DNA of 64,000 nucleotides from Ascarosepion bandense (taxonomy: Eukaryota > Mollusca > Cephalopoda > Sepiida > Sepiidae), in assembly GCA_037127315.1 (NCBI GenBank), contig JBBBDQ010000310.1, positions 4,663,001 to 4,727,000 on the forward strand, read 5' to 3'. Below the pieces are notes generated by a model. The model did no database searches and was not told the DNA's origin. It worked only from the letters and a program-made list of their open reading frames with translations. This document shows positions 21,168-32,579 of this stretch, piece by piece (within the stretch, counting starts at the first letter, position 1; the number at the start of each line of letters is the position of its first letter). A program made the translations under genes and the position numbers.

Positions 21168-22131
21168 AATGTAGTGTGTGGATAGGAATCAAATTACGCA
21201 TGATCTGATTATTTCCAATTACGATGTTGTGTTGTTTCCCTTATCCACACTGTTTTATATACACACATTATATCTACCACATTGAACAAACTTTCTCCCA
21301 GAAATATAGCAAATTTTAAACAATATACACATGTACACACAGGTTTTATTAAATTCAATCAACATGGTCTGTTTAACATTTTTTTTTTTTTCATTTTTCA
21401 AATAAGATGTCCATTGGGATCAAATTTGTGGATAAAGTGTTCTAAGTTCATATTTTGTTTTTGCTCAAGTACTTTCAACTGTGTCAGTCACTGTCATTCA
21501 CTGGATTTTGTCAGTATGGCAGACAATGCTTTTGTGACTATATCCTAGCATTTTTGGAATGCTGGAATTCAAATGAATCCAAAGAAACATCATATGTAAA
21601 ACAATTACATACAGATAGACTGTACAGGAAAAAATGTGTCAAATATTTATATATACTATTATTATTTTGTAAACAAATATTTCATGCACACTTTAAGATA
21701 CTATGTTTTATGATGAAAAAATACTTTACTTAATAGGGTTTATTTCTTTTGTATTTGCATAATAGTAAGTACAATCAACCTATGAGTAAGTGTTTAAACA
21801 TGATGAAATTTTGTCTGCAATACTGATAGCACATGAATTTTGATAATGCCTGAGATGGCTGAAAGTACTTAAACAAAATCTGAACTTCAGACTCTATCCA
21901 CAATTTTGATCCTGATGTACAACATCTTTGAAAATTGGAAAAACAAATAAAAATAAAAAAAAATTAACAGATAGACCTTGTTAGTTGAATTTAACAAAAC
22001 TGGTTTAGATGAATTCATGTTCTCGGTTGTTGTCTTTCAACGATATCACCATCAAGTATATCAGATGGTATGAACGGATCCTACACAAAATTAATAGACA
22101 AAACTTGTCTATATTATTCAATGAAACCTGC

Positions 22132-22134
<3 letters not shown>
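21164..22134. other. No recognised feature
   Basis: About 1 kb AT-rich. Two overlapping open frames of 88 and 92 codons have no motif and I do not call them genes. Confidence 0.5.

Positions 22135-22178
<44 letters not shown>
22135..22178 (+). repeat. (TA)n microsatellite
   Basis: About 22 TA units. Confidence 0.97.
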
Positions 22179-22180
<2 letters not shown>

Positions 22181-22189
22181 CTTTTTTTT

Positions 22190-22400
22190 GGTCATAATTG
22201 AATTAGACTAGTACACAGTTGTATTAAAAAGTGTTCAATATAATTATATTGTACAGCTTCTGAATATTTTTCATTTAGAAAAAAGTTATTTCTGCAACCT
22301 AGGTTTCAACCTTTTGGTATCTTCAAGAGGTTTATAATAACTGATTTTGCAACCTTTTCAAACATACAACAGGGATTTCTATGAATACATGACTGTAATT
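22190..22400 (+). repeat. Dispersed repeat C, copy 1
   Basis: GTACACAGTTGTATTAAAAA, TCAATATAATTATATTGTA, GCAACCTAGGTTTCAACC, TATCTTCAAGAGG and AATAACTGATTTTGC recur in the same order at 39240-39440. This copy has an extra 15-20 bp near 22280. Its right end is near 22400. Class unknown. Confidence 0.7.
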
Positions 22401-22610
22401 TTTAAACAACCAAAAATTTTCAAAGTTAGTGAGGAGTTACTTAAGTATCTTAAACTCTTTCATTGATGTTTGTATGATCCTAGGATGCATTTTCCAGTGT
22501 GATTACATCTGGATATTATCTGTCATTTAGAAATTTTTTTTTTTGTTTTTGAAATAATACTAAGACCAACTTTTTTTCCTTGAACAATCTGCATACATCC
22601 CCATATATAT

Positions 22611-22762
22611 ATAATAAATTATATTTTAGAACATGTACAGAATCTTTTTTTTATATCCACTACAATTGTATATTTGTTTCGACATTGAAACTACAATGTC
22701 TCATCAGGCAGTGTGGACAGGAAAAAAAAATTCTGTATATGTTCTAAAATATAATTTATAAT
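22611..22762. repeat. Inverted repeat, arms about 42 nt
   Basis: AATTATATTTTAGAACATGT on the left is mirrored by ATGTTCTAAAATATAATTTA on the right. The loop (22653-22721) contains GACATTGAAACTACAATGTC, itself a small hairpin, and CTCATCAGGCAG, shared with the hairpin at 41254. The left arm is preceded by a short TA run. Confidence 0.93.
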
Positions 22763-22877
22763 AAATATTCCCAGCTCTATATATTATATATCGACCACTG
22801 TTTTAAATTAATTTTTTGGACGTTGTAAAAAATTTTTTCTTTGTTCTGTATTCACTCGGATATATATATATATAAAA

Positions 22878-23105
22878 GGGAAACTCAACACATCATCTGA
22901 AGGGGTTATAAACTATAATTTATTTTAATTTATTTTGACAGGCAAATATATCCATCTCTTCAGACCATGATTTCATTTGGTTTAAATTTTCCAGAACATT
23001 CAAAAAAGGTATGTATATCATATTGCTCTGGATATACAGATCTATCACTTAATATTTTATATTAAATAAATTTTTTAGAATTATCCTCTCTGTTCATGTT
23101 CTTCA
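22878..23105 (+). repeat. Dispersed repeat F, copy 1
   Basis: GGAAACTCAACACATCATCT and GGTTATAAACTATAAT at the left end, and CATATTGCTCTGGATATACA then GATCTATCACTTAATA at the right, recur at 63321-63655. In this copy the long inverted repeat present in the middle of the second copy is not recognisable. It is flanked by TA runs on both sides (22860-22874, 23112-23143). Confidence 0.7.
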
Positions 23106-23108
23106 CTG

Positions 23109-23111
<3 letters not shown>

Positions 23112-23143
<32 letters not shown>
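23112..23143 (+). repeat. (TA)n microsatellite
   Basis: About 16 TA units between repeat F and a SINE A copy. Confidence 0.97.
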
Positions 23144-23147
<4 letters not shown>

Positions 23148-23149
<2 letters not shown>

Positions 23150-23445
23150 CTGTTAAGTGCCCTATGTGATACAGGCTTGGGTGATCACGTCTCAAAAGAG
23201 GAGACATGACTGACTGGGCATAAGATTTTCATGCAGTAGGTTGCCATTACTTTATGCAGTAAACTGGTTGCCAACCAAGGCTATAGAATCCAAGCTTTCC
23301 TGCTATTTAACCCATAGCTGAAGGGAGAAATGACGGATTCATACCTTTCCTAAAAGCATTTGCATGTATGTGAATGCAACAAATTCAACTGGAATTCGAA
23401 CTTGCCTCCGATTTCTTGTTCCAAATCGATATCCAATGCACACCC
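23148..23445 (-). mobile_element. SINE A, near full length, minus strand
   Basis: Left to right it reads the complement of the tail (CTGTTAAGTGCCC), the hairpin region (CACGTCTCAAAAGAGGAGAC), the core and the head. Box B appears as GGAATTCGAACTTG (complement of CAAGTTCGAATTCC). It sits between two TA microsatellites (23112-23143 and 23458-23480). Confidence 0.9.
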
Positions 23446-23457
23446 TTTTTTTGATTA

Positions 23458-23480
23458 TATGTATATATATATATATATAT
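23458..23480 (+). repeat. (TA)n microsatellite
   Basis: About 11 TA units, just right of the SINE A head. Confidence 0.95.
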
Positions 23481-23608
23481 AGCCAAAAAACTTTTCTTTG
23501 CTGACTCAGTTCATCCACAGATGAACACTATCAAGACAAATGATTAAGTTTTCCTTTTGTCTTTATTCATCTTTTCATAGTTATGTTTTATTTCTACCAG
23601 AGTTTTAA

Positions 23609-23611
<3 letters not shown>

Positions 23612-23682
<71 letters not shown>
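23612..23682 (+). repeat. (CA)n(TA)n compound microsatellite
   Basis: About 15 CA units followed by about 20 TA units. Confidence 0.97.
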
Positions 23683-23684
<2 letters not shown>

Positions 23685-24264
23685 AAAATACAGGAGTTAA
23701 ACCTTCTATATCAATGTGTTTCATTCTTTGAAACTTTTTCAAGGCAAGAATAAAAATTTTATTTAGTCACCTGAACTTATACACAGAAGTGACATGGACA
23801 AAAGTAAAGCATTCTTTTCAAATTCTGAATTAGAAAATTCTCCAAAATAATCTACAAACTTACAATGTAAAGAAAAGCTAAACTATTTTCAACTTATTAA
23901 ACAAGAGTTGATATTGAGTTTTTTTATGTAATTATTTATTCATTTTTATACATTTTTATTTTGTTTTGTTTGTTTATTTAATTAATTGTAAAGGTTATGA
24001 GTTAACCATTTTCTGGTAATTAAGAGAGATCTTCCAACTATTCATGGAAACAATGTTATATCAAATTGCTGCCTTCTTTTCTTAGACAAGATCCTACTAA
24101 GCACATAGATTCCATGACTTTTGGCAGGTCAGTGTATATGTTTTACAAAAGATTAAAAGAGAATGATAAAAACATTCAATAAAATTCACATCCCAAAATT
24201 TCTTGTAATTGAAGACATTTATATTTTCTTTTTGAAATTCTGGGATGAGGAGTCACCATTATTT
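23683..24264. other. No recognised feature
   Basis: AT-rich spacer. Confidence 0.5.
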
Positions 24265-24400
24265 ACATTATTTCAGTTCAGAATTCCTTGAATTTTATCC
24301 AGATTGACAGATACTTGAAAAAGTCTGGGGTGTGCAATGGCTTGAACTTTAGTATAATGACAACAAACATCAGGACATTAGTCTAACTTCTTTGTATTGC
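24265..24400 (+). mobile_element. SINE3 fragment (3' part)
   Basis: TTCAGTTCAGAATTCCTTGA, CCAGATTGACAGATACTTGA and AATGACAACAAACATCAGG match the second half of SINE3 at 15930-16030. No tRNA-like head is present. Confidence 0.65.
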
Positions 24401-24685
24401 TGTTATCACAAGAATGTTTGGAATGTTAACAACTCTTCTAAAACAGACAATCTGTACCTTCTGATATACAGACACAAATTAAATTAAAATTTATTATTCC
24501 ACAAAAAATGTTCAGTTCTTAAATTAAACCATATTACCTACTATCAATTATACAATTTCTAAGAGTTTTTTTCCATGCATGTGAAAATGTATAAAATAAA
24601 ATATTTTTTAGACAATATATATTTTCTATATATTAGTTCTTTTTTCCATTATAGTTCTTTATAATGAGTATAATTATTATTTTAT
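24401..24685. other. No recognised feature
   Basis: AT-rich spacer. Confidence 0.5.
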
Positions 24686-25300
24686 TTAATCATTCACACC
24701 AAGAAAGGTAGTAAAGCTACTAAGATGCAAAGGATAACTGAGTCTGAGAGAATATAAGAAAAAAATACTGAAAGGAGAGAGAACAATAAAAAAACAGGAA
24801 TTAAAAGGACAAAAGATAATGATTGATTTTGCAATTTTTGAAGATCAAAATTGACAGGGAAGTAAGAGACCAGAAGAGACTTCCATGAGCAACAAGTCTT
24901 ATAGAAGAAACTATTAGCATCAAACTTATGGTTACATCTAGACATTTGAACTGTAAAATGATGAGACCTAGCTGCTAGTTTAGTACTGCACTTAAATTCA
25001 TAAAGTCAAGATAACATAGACGAAAGTTCATCAGAAAAATTCCCATGAAATCATTTAGAGAAAAGGCACATGGAAGCTATATTACAGCAGTGGGAAAGTA
25101 ATTGAAGCTGAGATGCCAGGTCAGGACCAATAACATTGAAGATTCTTTGTATATTTTGAAGAATCTCTAAATATATAGCCAGAGTACTAGATCAAATTTG
25201 TCAAGGAGGAATGCTAGACGTCTAGGAATGCTAGATAAGATAGATTTGGGTGAGAAAAATTGTCTAGCATAAGACAGTAAACTTATTTTCCTAGGTTATC
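24686..25300 (-). pseudogene. LINE A 3' end, minus strand
   Basis: In plus orientation it starts with ATCATTCACACCAAGAAAGG (the end of the untranslated tail). It then follows the reverse complement of LINE A through GGGAAGTAAGAGACCAGAAG, AAAATGATGAGACCTAGCTG and GCCAGGTCAGGACCAATAAC. This matches the order at 10690-11240 and 48030-48515. Many stops on the coding strand make it non-functional. Coding part is the C-terminal segment only. Confidence 0.75.
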
Positions 25301-25369
25301 TCTTTTTCATTAATACTACTACTATTTTCATAGTCATTATTATTATTTTACAGGCACAGATAATATTTC

Positions 25370-25515
25370 CCATACTTGTGTGTTCCCATTTTGGGATTTT
25401 AGCAAGAATTGTTAAATATATAGCAGAAGCATCAGAATAAATGTGGCAACAATACTTAAACCATGAAAAAATGGCAGATTTATCAATTACATAAAAGATT
25501 CTAGATATATATAAA
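25370..25515 (-). pseudogene. LINE A fragment, second piece
   Basis: GGGATTTTAGCAAGAATTG, then an ATAGCAGAAGCATCAGAATA segment, GTGGCAACAATACTTAAACC and GGCAGATTTATC parallel 11140-11230. The distance and partial overlap with the previous copy suggest a separate insertion or a duplicated piece. Confidence 0.6.
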
Positions 25516-26394
25516 TGTATTATATGCTACAAGTATAATAGGAGATTGCTATGGAAGAAAGATTTTTTTTCTCACATTTGAATTTTCCCCATTATGGATA
25601 TTATTATATCTGTGATATAATACCACTGTATTTTACAAGCGTAATGGAATAGCTAAATTGAAAAAGAATGACAAACATGCTTAGTTCTCAGATAGACTTT
25701 GATAATGCTACATTGTATGCAAAGTTAGATATATACACATATACATGTGTCCCACACAGAGAAATTATAATATATATGTAACAACAAATGGTGTATAAGA
25801 AAGGAAATCTTACTTGTAAGATTTACTTAAGGGAAAAATAATCATGGTGGTTTCTCTATGAGCCTGGTTAGGTTATTAGGTTTTTTTTGTTGTTCCTACT
25901 GCTGTGGACTAGGGACATCTTTCTTCTACAGGCTCTACATTGTAACTCCTCTTTGTCACTATCCCCTGATGTCACTAACTGGCCGTAACGTGACCTTCAT
26001 GACTCTCAACAAAAGGAGGAGAATCACAGTTTGTATCCCTACACAAGCAAAAATTCTAAATTTTATTTTTGTTTGCAATAATGATGCTGAAAATTATTTT
26101 GATTCCTAAAGAAAACTCAGTTGAAAAGGACTATTATTTCTGCCTCAATTTCTGTGATGATTTTAATATTTTACACTTGGAAAATTGTCTGAGAATAAAT
26201 TATGCAAAATATAAATATTTTAACTGAAATATTTCATTAATTATAATAATCAAATTTAAAAAAGTTATTAGCAATTTCTTTTTGCTGACATAAAAAATGA
26301 AAATTACTAGCTATTCAAATGAGTTAAAAATTTCTTTACTAGTATAGTAAAATCATAATCCAGAGATAGTTGGTATTTTTCACTAGAGTGGCAG
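25516..26394. other. No recognised feature
   Basis: AT-rich. A slightly less AT-rich block at 25860-26040 carries an 83-codon open frame without motifs. It could be an old repeat. Confidence 0.5.
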
Positions 26395-26465
26395 GAATCT
26401 ATCTATTGTGCTCTCCTGCTATGGATTAAATAGCAAAGCAGACTTGGTTCTATAGCCACTCTAGA
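26395..26465 (+). mobile_element. SINE A core fragment
   Basis: CTCCTGCTATGGATTAAATA, GCAAAGCAGACTTGG and TTCTATAGCC correspond to the centre of SINE A. Only about 70 bp are recognisable. Confidence 0.55.
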
Positions 26466-26499
26466 TGAAGAACTATCTTGAAATTAAAATTGCATAGAA

Positions 26500-26855
26500 A
26501 GCAATGAGAAACCATTTGTGGAGTAACTGGCAAAAATATTCAACAGACAAAAAGGGCAAAATAATATGAAGCAAACAATATATATGCAAGTTAAAAGCAG
26601 GCAAAGCAACAGCAACAAGGCAAAAAAGTTCATAACGAATGCAATTCACAGGTGAAAGGGATACAGCAATAAGATTGTAGCATTCTGACTTTAAGACAAG
26701 AAAGAACAAAAATATGGTAAATGAGACTGAGAAATGGATCATTTTTATTGGCTAGCAATAAATCCCAGCATGCACCTATAAAATGTTTCTATAAATTTGT
26801 GAAAGGAGAAATTTTAGTAATCATTCCATTTGAATTAGAACCAACACCACTTTAT
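26500..26855 (+). repeat. Dispersed repeat D, copy 2
   Basis: Matches 1975-2325 through GGGATACAGC, CATTCTGACTTTAAGACAAG, TTTTTATTGGCTAGCAATAA and ATCCCAGCATGCACC, ending TTAGAACCAACACC. A 89-codon minus-strand open frame has no motif. Confidence 0.6.
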
Positions 26856-28831
26856 TAACTTTCCTAATAAGTTGTGACAAGTTGCAGATAATAAAACAAA
26901 GGCCACCTATAGAGAACAGTGGCCTATGTCCCAAAGAGATATGGAATTAAGAAATATTATGCCAAAAGCTGAAACGTCAACTCATCAGAGCATAGATATG
27001 AAGCAAAGGAAATCTAAGGTTTCATATTTTGAAATGAAAAATATGACACTTTCATAAAAGGTAAGAAAATTATTTTAAATCACTATAGTTTCTTATTTTC
27101 AGTTAGAGATATATTTGCTAGAGATTTGTAAATCATCTTGTGAAGCAAGCTCTCTATGAATTGAAAAACAAGTTTGCAGCAGATTTTAATCATTAACCCC
27201 CTCATTACAAACAAAGCCAGACCATGAATAAATTGATCGTAAACTTTGATGTTTAGACAGATGAGCTGAAAGCTTAAATTTCCAATCATGGAACTGCTGA
27301 CAGTTTGCCAGACAGCCAATCAAAATTCAAGTCACGGTCCTTAAGGATATAAGACTGGCCCAAAATAAGTGATTCCTGATAAATGTGATCAACACTGATT
27401 TTTCTCTGGTTTTCTCAAAGCATAATAGACTTGCTTCATCAAAATAAGGTAAATCTTTCCAATTTTCTTCCAGTAATTTGTTTTAAAAACCCAGCCCATT
27501 TACTTTCTTTATTTAATGCAATTTTTCAATGTATATTTTTCTGAATAACTTAAGATGTCATAAAAGATATGAATGCACACATTTCCTTTTTATAGTTAAC
27601 AATTTGTAGCTTTTAATATTTTGTATGTCATCAGAAAAGTTCTTGCTAACTGAATGGAAGTTGATGTATTTGTTGAAAGATAAAATGTTTCATAAATCTA
27701 ACAATTAAATTAACTTTATACCAGATCAATTTTTTCAACTGATATTTTATTTTGAAAAATATATTTTGTATTCATAAATTAAGTATGTAATACAGTAATT
27801 GGAAGTTTTTTTCTTGTATTTGATTTTTAGTGTTTTGCTTAAAAACATGCCCTTGATTAAAATGATAAAACTATACACCAAAAGTATGCAATTTATACAA
27901 CCTATAAAAAATTTCTAATTACAAATTACTGGGAAAATATTCATCATTTCTAAAAGGCATAAAAATATGTATGTATGGTATATATTTATTTATCAAGATA
28001 AAGTACTTACAAGCAAGCAGAGAATATATTTTCTGTTTATATTATAGTAATAAAATTTTATTTTGCATAGATTTTGCTAAAATTGTAAGCTTGGTTGCTG
28101 CTGCTTATTTTCATGAATTGTTATTGCTGGGAACATGTTTATCCTTAACTTGCTCTTTAAAATTATTTTATGAACAAGATAACTCATGATCTTGCAAAAA
28201 GAATAAAATATAAAAAGGCATGAACTCTGGACAATCCATTAATGGATTAAATACTTTATATATTCCATTAAGGGGTTAAAAAGGAGTTAAAGATCAGTTT
28301 CAACAAAAGAGTGAATGTCATTGAAGAAGAAAGTATAAAGGTAATTAGATTTGTAAAGGAAACTCAAGTAAGAAAATTATTTTTACTGCAAAACTGAACT
28401 CATTTCTCAAATGTGAATTTGAATTTTCAAGGTAAAAGCAGCCATAAAAGAAAGGTAAGTTGAACAACGTAAAGATGTAATTTGACGTATGAAAAAATAG
28501 ATATTAGTAGCTTCCTTTAAAAAAAAAAACTGGTATATATAATTATCTATACAGTCATATAGTTGGTATATTTAAGCAGCAATTTACTTTTAAATATGAT
28601 ACAATATTGCAGTTCATTTTAAGTATATAAAGTAAAAGCACATTTTAAGATGCTTTACAGAAATGTTAGAAAATTAGGTTTTCTTTTGTTTGTTATCAAG
28701 AGTTAAAGCATATCTTGCCTTGGCAATTTTGAATTTTAAGTAAAGCCTTAATTTATAACATCAATATACCAATATGATCAGGAATGTGTGCATACATACA
28801 TTCTTATCTATATTTATAAATATTATATTTC

Positions 28832-28833
<2 letters not shown>
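26856..28833. other. About 2 kb without recognised element
   Basis: AT-rich sequence with no match to the repeat families of the window, no inverted repeat of note and only short open frames. One of the longest repeat-poor stretches here. It may be unique intronic or intergenic DNA. Confidence 0.5.

Positions 28834-28889
<56 letters not shown>
28834..28889 (+). repeat. (TA)n microsatellite
   Basis: About 28 TA units, the longest pure TA run in the window. Confidence 0.97.
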
Positions 28890-28891
<2 letters not shown>

Positions 28892-28989
28892 ACTCATATC
28901 AAAAGTAACTTCATTGGTGGAATTTACTTGTAAAAAAATATGCCACAATACATCTATCTTCAACCACTACTTTAAGATATTCCAGTTGT

Positions 28990-29361
28990 CGTTCTAAATA
29001 AACACGACCCTGAACACTCTCCTGCCTCTCTGCTTCATTCTTTCCTGTTTGTTGAAATTCCTACTCAATAGTTCTTGTCTTTAAAAACTCTGGAGAAATC
29101 AACCTCCTACCAATTTTTGTCAAAGTGTTCAAGGCTATTATAATCGCTGAGGTGGTACAACATCTCACATTCCACAACCTAATCTCTGACAAACAGTATG
29201 GCTTCTGCTTTGCCAAGTCTACCACTTATATGCTAACAACCATCACTGAATACATATACGAGGCTTTTGATAAGATCAGAGAAGCTCCAGCTGTTGCCCT
29301 TGATATCTCCAAAGCATTTGACTAGGTGTGGCATGCTGGCCTTCTTTGCAAGCTACAGGAC
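28990..29361 (+). pseudogene. LINE A reverse transcriptase, 5' half
   Basis: The plus strand reads FVKVFKAIIIAEVVQHLTF, LISDKQYGFCFAKST and VALDISKAFD, the first RT motifs with the first catalytic aspartate block (LDISKAFD), followed at once by a stop. The frame resumes as VWHAGLLCKLQD and is cut at 29361 by the LTR element. The continuation lies at 33609. The 5' end of the copy is near 28990. Non-functional. Confidence 0.85.
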
Positions 29362-29744
29362 TGTAGTATTTTTTTCTTCTCAGAGTGTAGTTGGTAGACG
29401 AATTAATGACTGCTTGGATCTATTCTCCCAGCTGTTCTCCTAGAACCCGGAACACTGCTTTACTCGGGACTCTGTTTTCTGCGCACCATAAACAAAACAT
29501 TGTCTCCTGAACACTGATGTAGCCTTCACGAATCGCCAACACCAAACTGCCTCTGAAACAAAAGTTGGCTCTTTTTATGTGTTTTTGGTCTCGAGCAAGA
29601 AACCGTAATTTCTCACATGACGTATGCGCCATGTCATTCCAAAAACTGCCTTGCATGAGCTCACCTTGAGGTTCCATAACGTCTATGAACACATGTGCAG
29701 ACAAACCACCTTCTCTTGCTTAGGCGAGATTAATCTCCACCGCA
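29362..29744 (-). repeat. 3' LTR of the retrotransposon
   Basis: About 383 bp. It begins TGTAGTATTTTTTTC and ends CTCCACCGCA in plus orientation. It corresponds to 33244-33608 with many substitutions. It has an extra segment of about 45 bp near 29669-29712 and lacks a 22-bp stretch found in the other LTR. Just inside it, on the minus strand, GGGAAG may be the remains of a polypurine tract. Confidence 0.9.
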
Positions 29745-29944
29745 CTTCCCAATGATCTCATCACAAAAAGTGCATTCAGGAGTGGGTCTCTTTTGGCGGG
29801 TGCTCCTTTGAAGGGGAACGACACAAGGTTTGTCCTCAGACAGGTTGTCACCTGAGGTTTTGTTATGCATGTCAGTGTCTGCTGTTAGTAGACTATCGGA
29901 CCATCACTTGGTTGACCTGACCCCAAGTAAATAAACCGCTCACT

Positions 29945-30723
29945 CTCTTCTGTGTCAGTTTCATTGTTTGACGATGTATATGATCTTGAAAATGACCACA
30001 GGTCTTTGACAGGGCATGGTACCCCATCAATTCATACTGTCTGCGGGCTAACAATCTCAGTTACCCGCCCGGTCCTGAACTTGGTTGTGCATTTGCCATG
30101 TGGAGTTTTGACACAGACAATGTCACCTTCTTCATATCCCCCTCCGATCATCCATAGTTCTGGTCGGGTTTGGCTTCAATACCATTTACTCGGATGTGGT
30201 AATTGTGCAACACATCAGCCGGTGCCATGGAAGGTGAGATGTCATCCTTTGGCGTGACATTATACCAATAAACGACTTCCAATGCAGAACAACCTTTCCT
30301 TGCTGCGATGATCTTAATGCTTCTGTGGCTGCGTTCTACAATTTCATTACCAACTGGTGAATATGCACACCAGAACCTCAACTGAACACCCCAGCTGTTC
30401 GCAAACTCCTCGAAGTGTCTGCAAGTGAATGCAGGGTTGTTGTCAGTTAATATTTTGGTTGGTGGGCCCCATTCAAAGAAAATCATCTTCAACTGGTGAA
30501 TGACACAATGTGCATCTTGCCAACGCAATGTCCGCCAAATTGCAAACATGGAGGGACAGCAATCAATGAGCGTTAGCAAATGCTCACCATTGTAATGGGT
30601 TATGTCCATTGCTAATCTACTCCAGTTGTTTTCCACGCTCAATTTTCCTTTCTTCCAATGAACTGGTGCTGGATCTATTGACTGGCATGCTTCAACAACT
30701 GATCGCCCGATTTCTTTCAACAC
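29945..30723 (-). pseudogene. Integrase region of the retrotransposon
   Basis: The uninterrupted part (30723 to 30148) includes CQSIDPAPVHW, MDITHYNGEHLLTLID, LTDNNPAF and GNEIVERSHRS. These hold the catalytic D, D and E. Thirty-five residues separate the second D from the E, as in retroviral-type integrases. Only one cysteine is visible where the zinc finger normally has CXXC. After the stop near 30148 the C-terminal region seems to continue in other frames to about 29945. Integrase inserts element DNA into the host chromosome in the nucleus; this copy is broken. Confidence 0.88.
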
Positions 30724-30750
30724 TAGTGGGTTGATTAATCTGGCAAAGTA

Positions 30751-31470
30751 TTATGTTTGTTTCATACCTGCATGTCCACTTTGTTGGTGGACGTCAGCCA
30801 CCTGACATTCATTCAGTTGACTCCCCATTGCAGCGCAACTTTTTGGGACTGGCTCTTTTCCCACCTTGTGTAGATACAACCACATGCGTGGCACTCTGAT
30901 GAGGCAATCTGCACGGTTTTGACAGAATTTCACTAGTGTGACATTCATGGTCAATTCATATTCTTCCGCCAATGTCCGCAATGTTTCCAAGCACTGTCTC
31001 ACTAGCATTTCACCAACCATCTTTGTGTTCACATGTAACTTCCCAGTCAAGGTGTCGGATACCCACCGAGGTACGCATGCTGAATCGGTGACCAGATGCA
31101 ACACTGTGGCTTGCCATTGAAGGGCCAGGTTGATGCCTTTGACTGTTGCATCTAGTTCAGCCAGATTGATATGCCTAGGATCATTGGTTTGGCGCAACCA
31201 ACAAACATCCTTGATGATGCTTCCATTCACCTCTAACACCACCCCTGTGACTACAGAACTTGCATCCCCCCAGACCTTCATCTCGTTGCCATCCATGCAC
31301 CAGTCTCCCTTAACAGGTTCCATTTCACGCACTCTGGTCATCGTTTCTTCCAGCATACGTGGATTAGCATCTCTGATTTCATCGTCCCATCTCTTGGTCA
31401 CCGCACTTGCTTGGCACTTGATGAATGCAGTTGCCACCCTCAGCCAGCCACACATGGGGAAGTGGCCCAC
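30751..31470 (-). pseudogene. RNase H and start of integrase
   Basis: A 239-codon frame. GDASSVVTGVVLEVNGSII, then NLAELDATVKGINLAL and HLVTDSACVPRW hold the D, E and D expected for RNase H, which removes RNA from the RNA-DNA hybrid during reverse transcription. The frame ends with VHQQSGHAG, the HX4H half of the integrase zinc finger, and then a stop. RT thumb and connection sequence (GHFPMCGWLRVATAFIK) lies at its start. Confidence 0.9.
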
Positions 31471-31549
31471 GAGTTTCTCACAAATGGAAAATATACGTCG
31501 ACGAGCAAGTTACCATGTCAGTAATTTCTGGGATCTGTCCACCCTGCTT

Positions 31550-32300
31550 CCATCAGAGAGTACCGTTCTCTCCCCACACCTGCAGACCGAGGACCCTAGT
31601 TCTGCCTCCTAGCTGTTTTGGGTCTTTACAGACTAGGCCGTAATCTGAAAAGTGCTGTCGAATGCGCACTACAGAAACCAGGCTCTCATTGATAAGAATG
31701 TCATCAATGTAAGCCAATGTGGCACTTTCGATTACACGATCTTGGGACATTATAGCGTCACTGACAGAATTCATGATGAGTGGTGCCACATTTAGGCCAA
31801 AACCCAATTGTGTAAGGCAGAACCCTTAAAAATGACAGTTTGGAATGGCCACAGTTCCTTGTCAATGTGGATTTGTAAGTAGGCATGTCGCAGATCTAAA
31901 AGCAATACATCAACTCCTCATTGTCGCCATTCTCTGAGCTTTTGCGTGCACACATCAGTGTCATCAGTGAATGCTTCTATGTACTGTTCAATTCTCAGTA
32001 GTTGAGTACCGGCCGGACTTTTTGCTTGTGTTCTTGCATGACTGCCATCAAGGGAATATGGCAGCAACCATCCGTTACGCTGCCATTGCAAGTTTTTTCT
32101 CATATGCATCCTGGGCATGGTCTGGAACAGTGTACTCTTGTATGTTATTCGTCAGCTCGCTGGGCAAGTAACCACTTGCCCATTTCTATGTTGCAGTCCA
32201 AACTTTTTGCCTTTCATTGAATGCCACACTGAAATCGGGCTTATCAATAGAAAGGGCGGAACATCCATCCATGTCTCCAAAGTATGCTTCACCCAATTCA
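31550..32300 (-). pseudogene. Reverse transcriptase of the retrotransposon
   Basis: Pieces in several frames: EAFTDDTDVCTQKLREW (about 31975), a palm segment near 31880, then GFGLNVAPLIMNSVSDAIM and LAYIDDILINE with the catalytic YIDD (codons at 31700-31711). The C-terminal part continues DYGLVCKDP and VLGLQVWGE. Frame changes between 31918 and 31807 and at 31550 break it. The YIDD variant is common in Ty3/gypsy elements. Confidence 0.88.
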
Positions 32301-32560
32301 GTTAGGTGAACACCTCCTGGATCTTTGATCACATCGATGACAAGGAGGAGATCAAACCCAACAATCGTCCATCCACAACTAGAACTTCAATGTTCACGGG
32401 CTGAGCCTGCCCAACTTCCAATTTTATTCTGCCGTGCACCCGGCGGGCAATTTCTTGGTTTTCACTTGCTCAGGGAGGAGACTGGTGCTGGCGTCTCATC
32501 CCCTTGGGCATTTCCCTGGCATCTTGATGATACATGTCCAAGTATATTGTATCTAAAACA
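32300..32560 (-). pseudogene. Probable protease region
   Basis: On the minus strand RRVHGRIKLEVGQAQPV, EVLVVDGRLLGFDLLL and IDVIKDPG resemble the C-terminal half of retropepsin domains, where an LLG.D.L segment follows the flap. The active-site D(T/S)G was not located with confidence; the upstream part is probably rearranged. The assignment relies on position between gag and RT. Confidence 0.6.
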
Positions 32561-32579
32561 TCAGGTTTCATGGCGAGAC

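Noticed and set aside
28788..28997. YIYIYIYI open frame
   Set aside because: Product of a (TA)n microsatellite.
29420..29704. 94-codon minus-strand frame in the LTR
   Set aside because: Lies wholly in the LTR, is absent from the partner LTR as an open frame and shows no motif.
31130..31612. 160-codon plus-strand frame
   Set aside because: Opposite strand of the retrotransposon RNase H and RT; no motif of its own.
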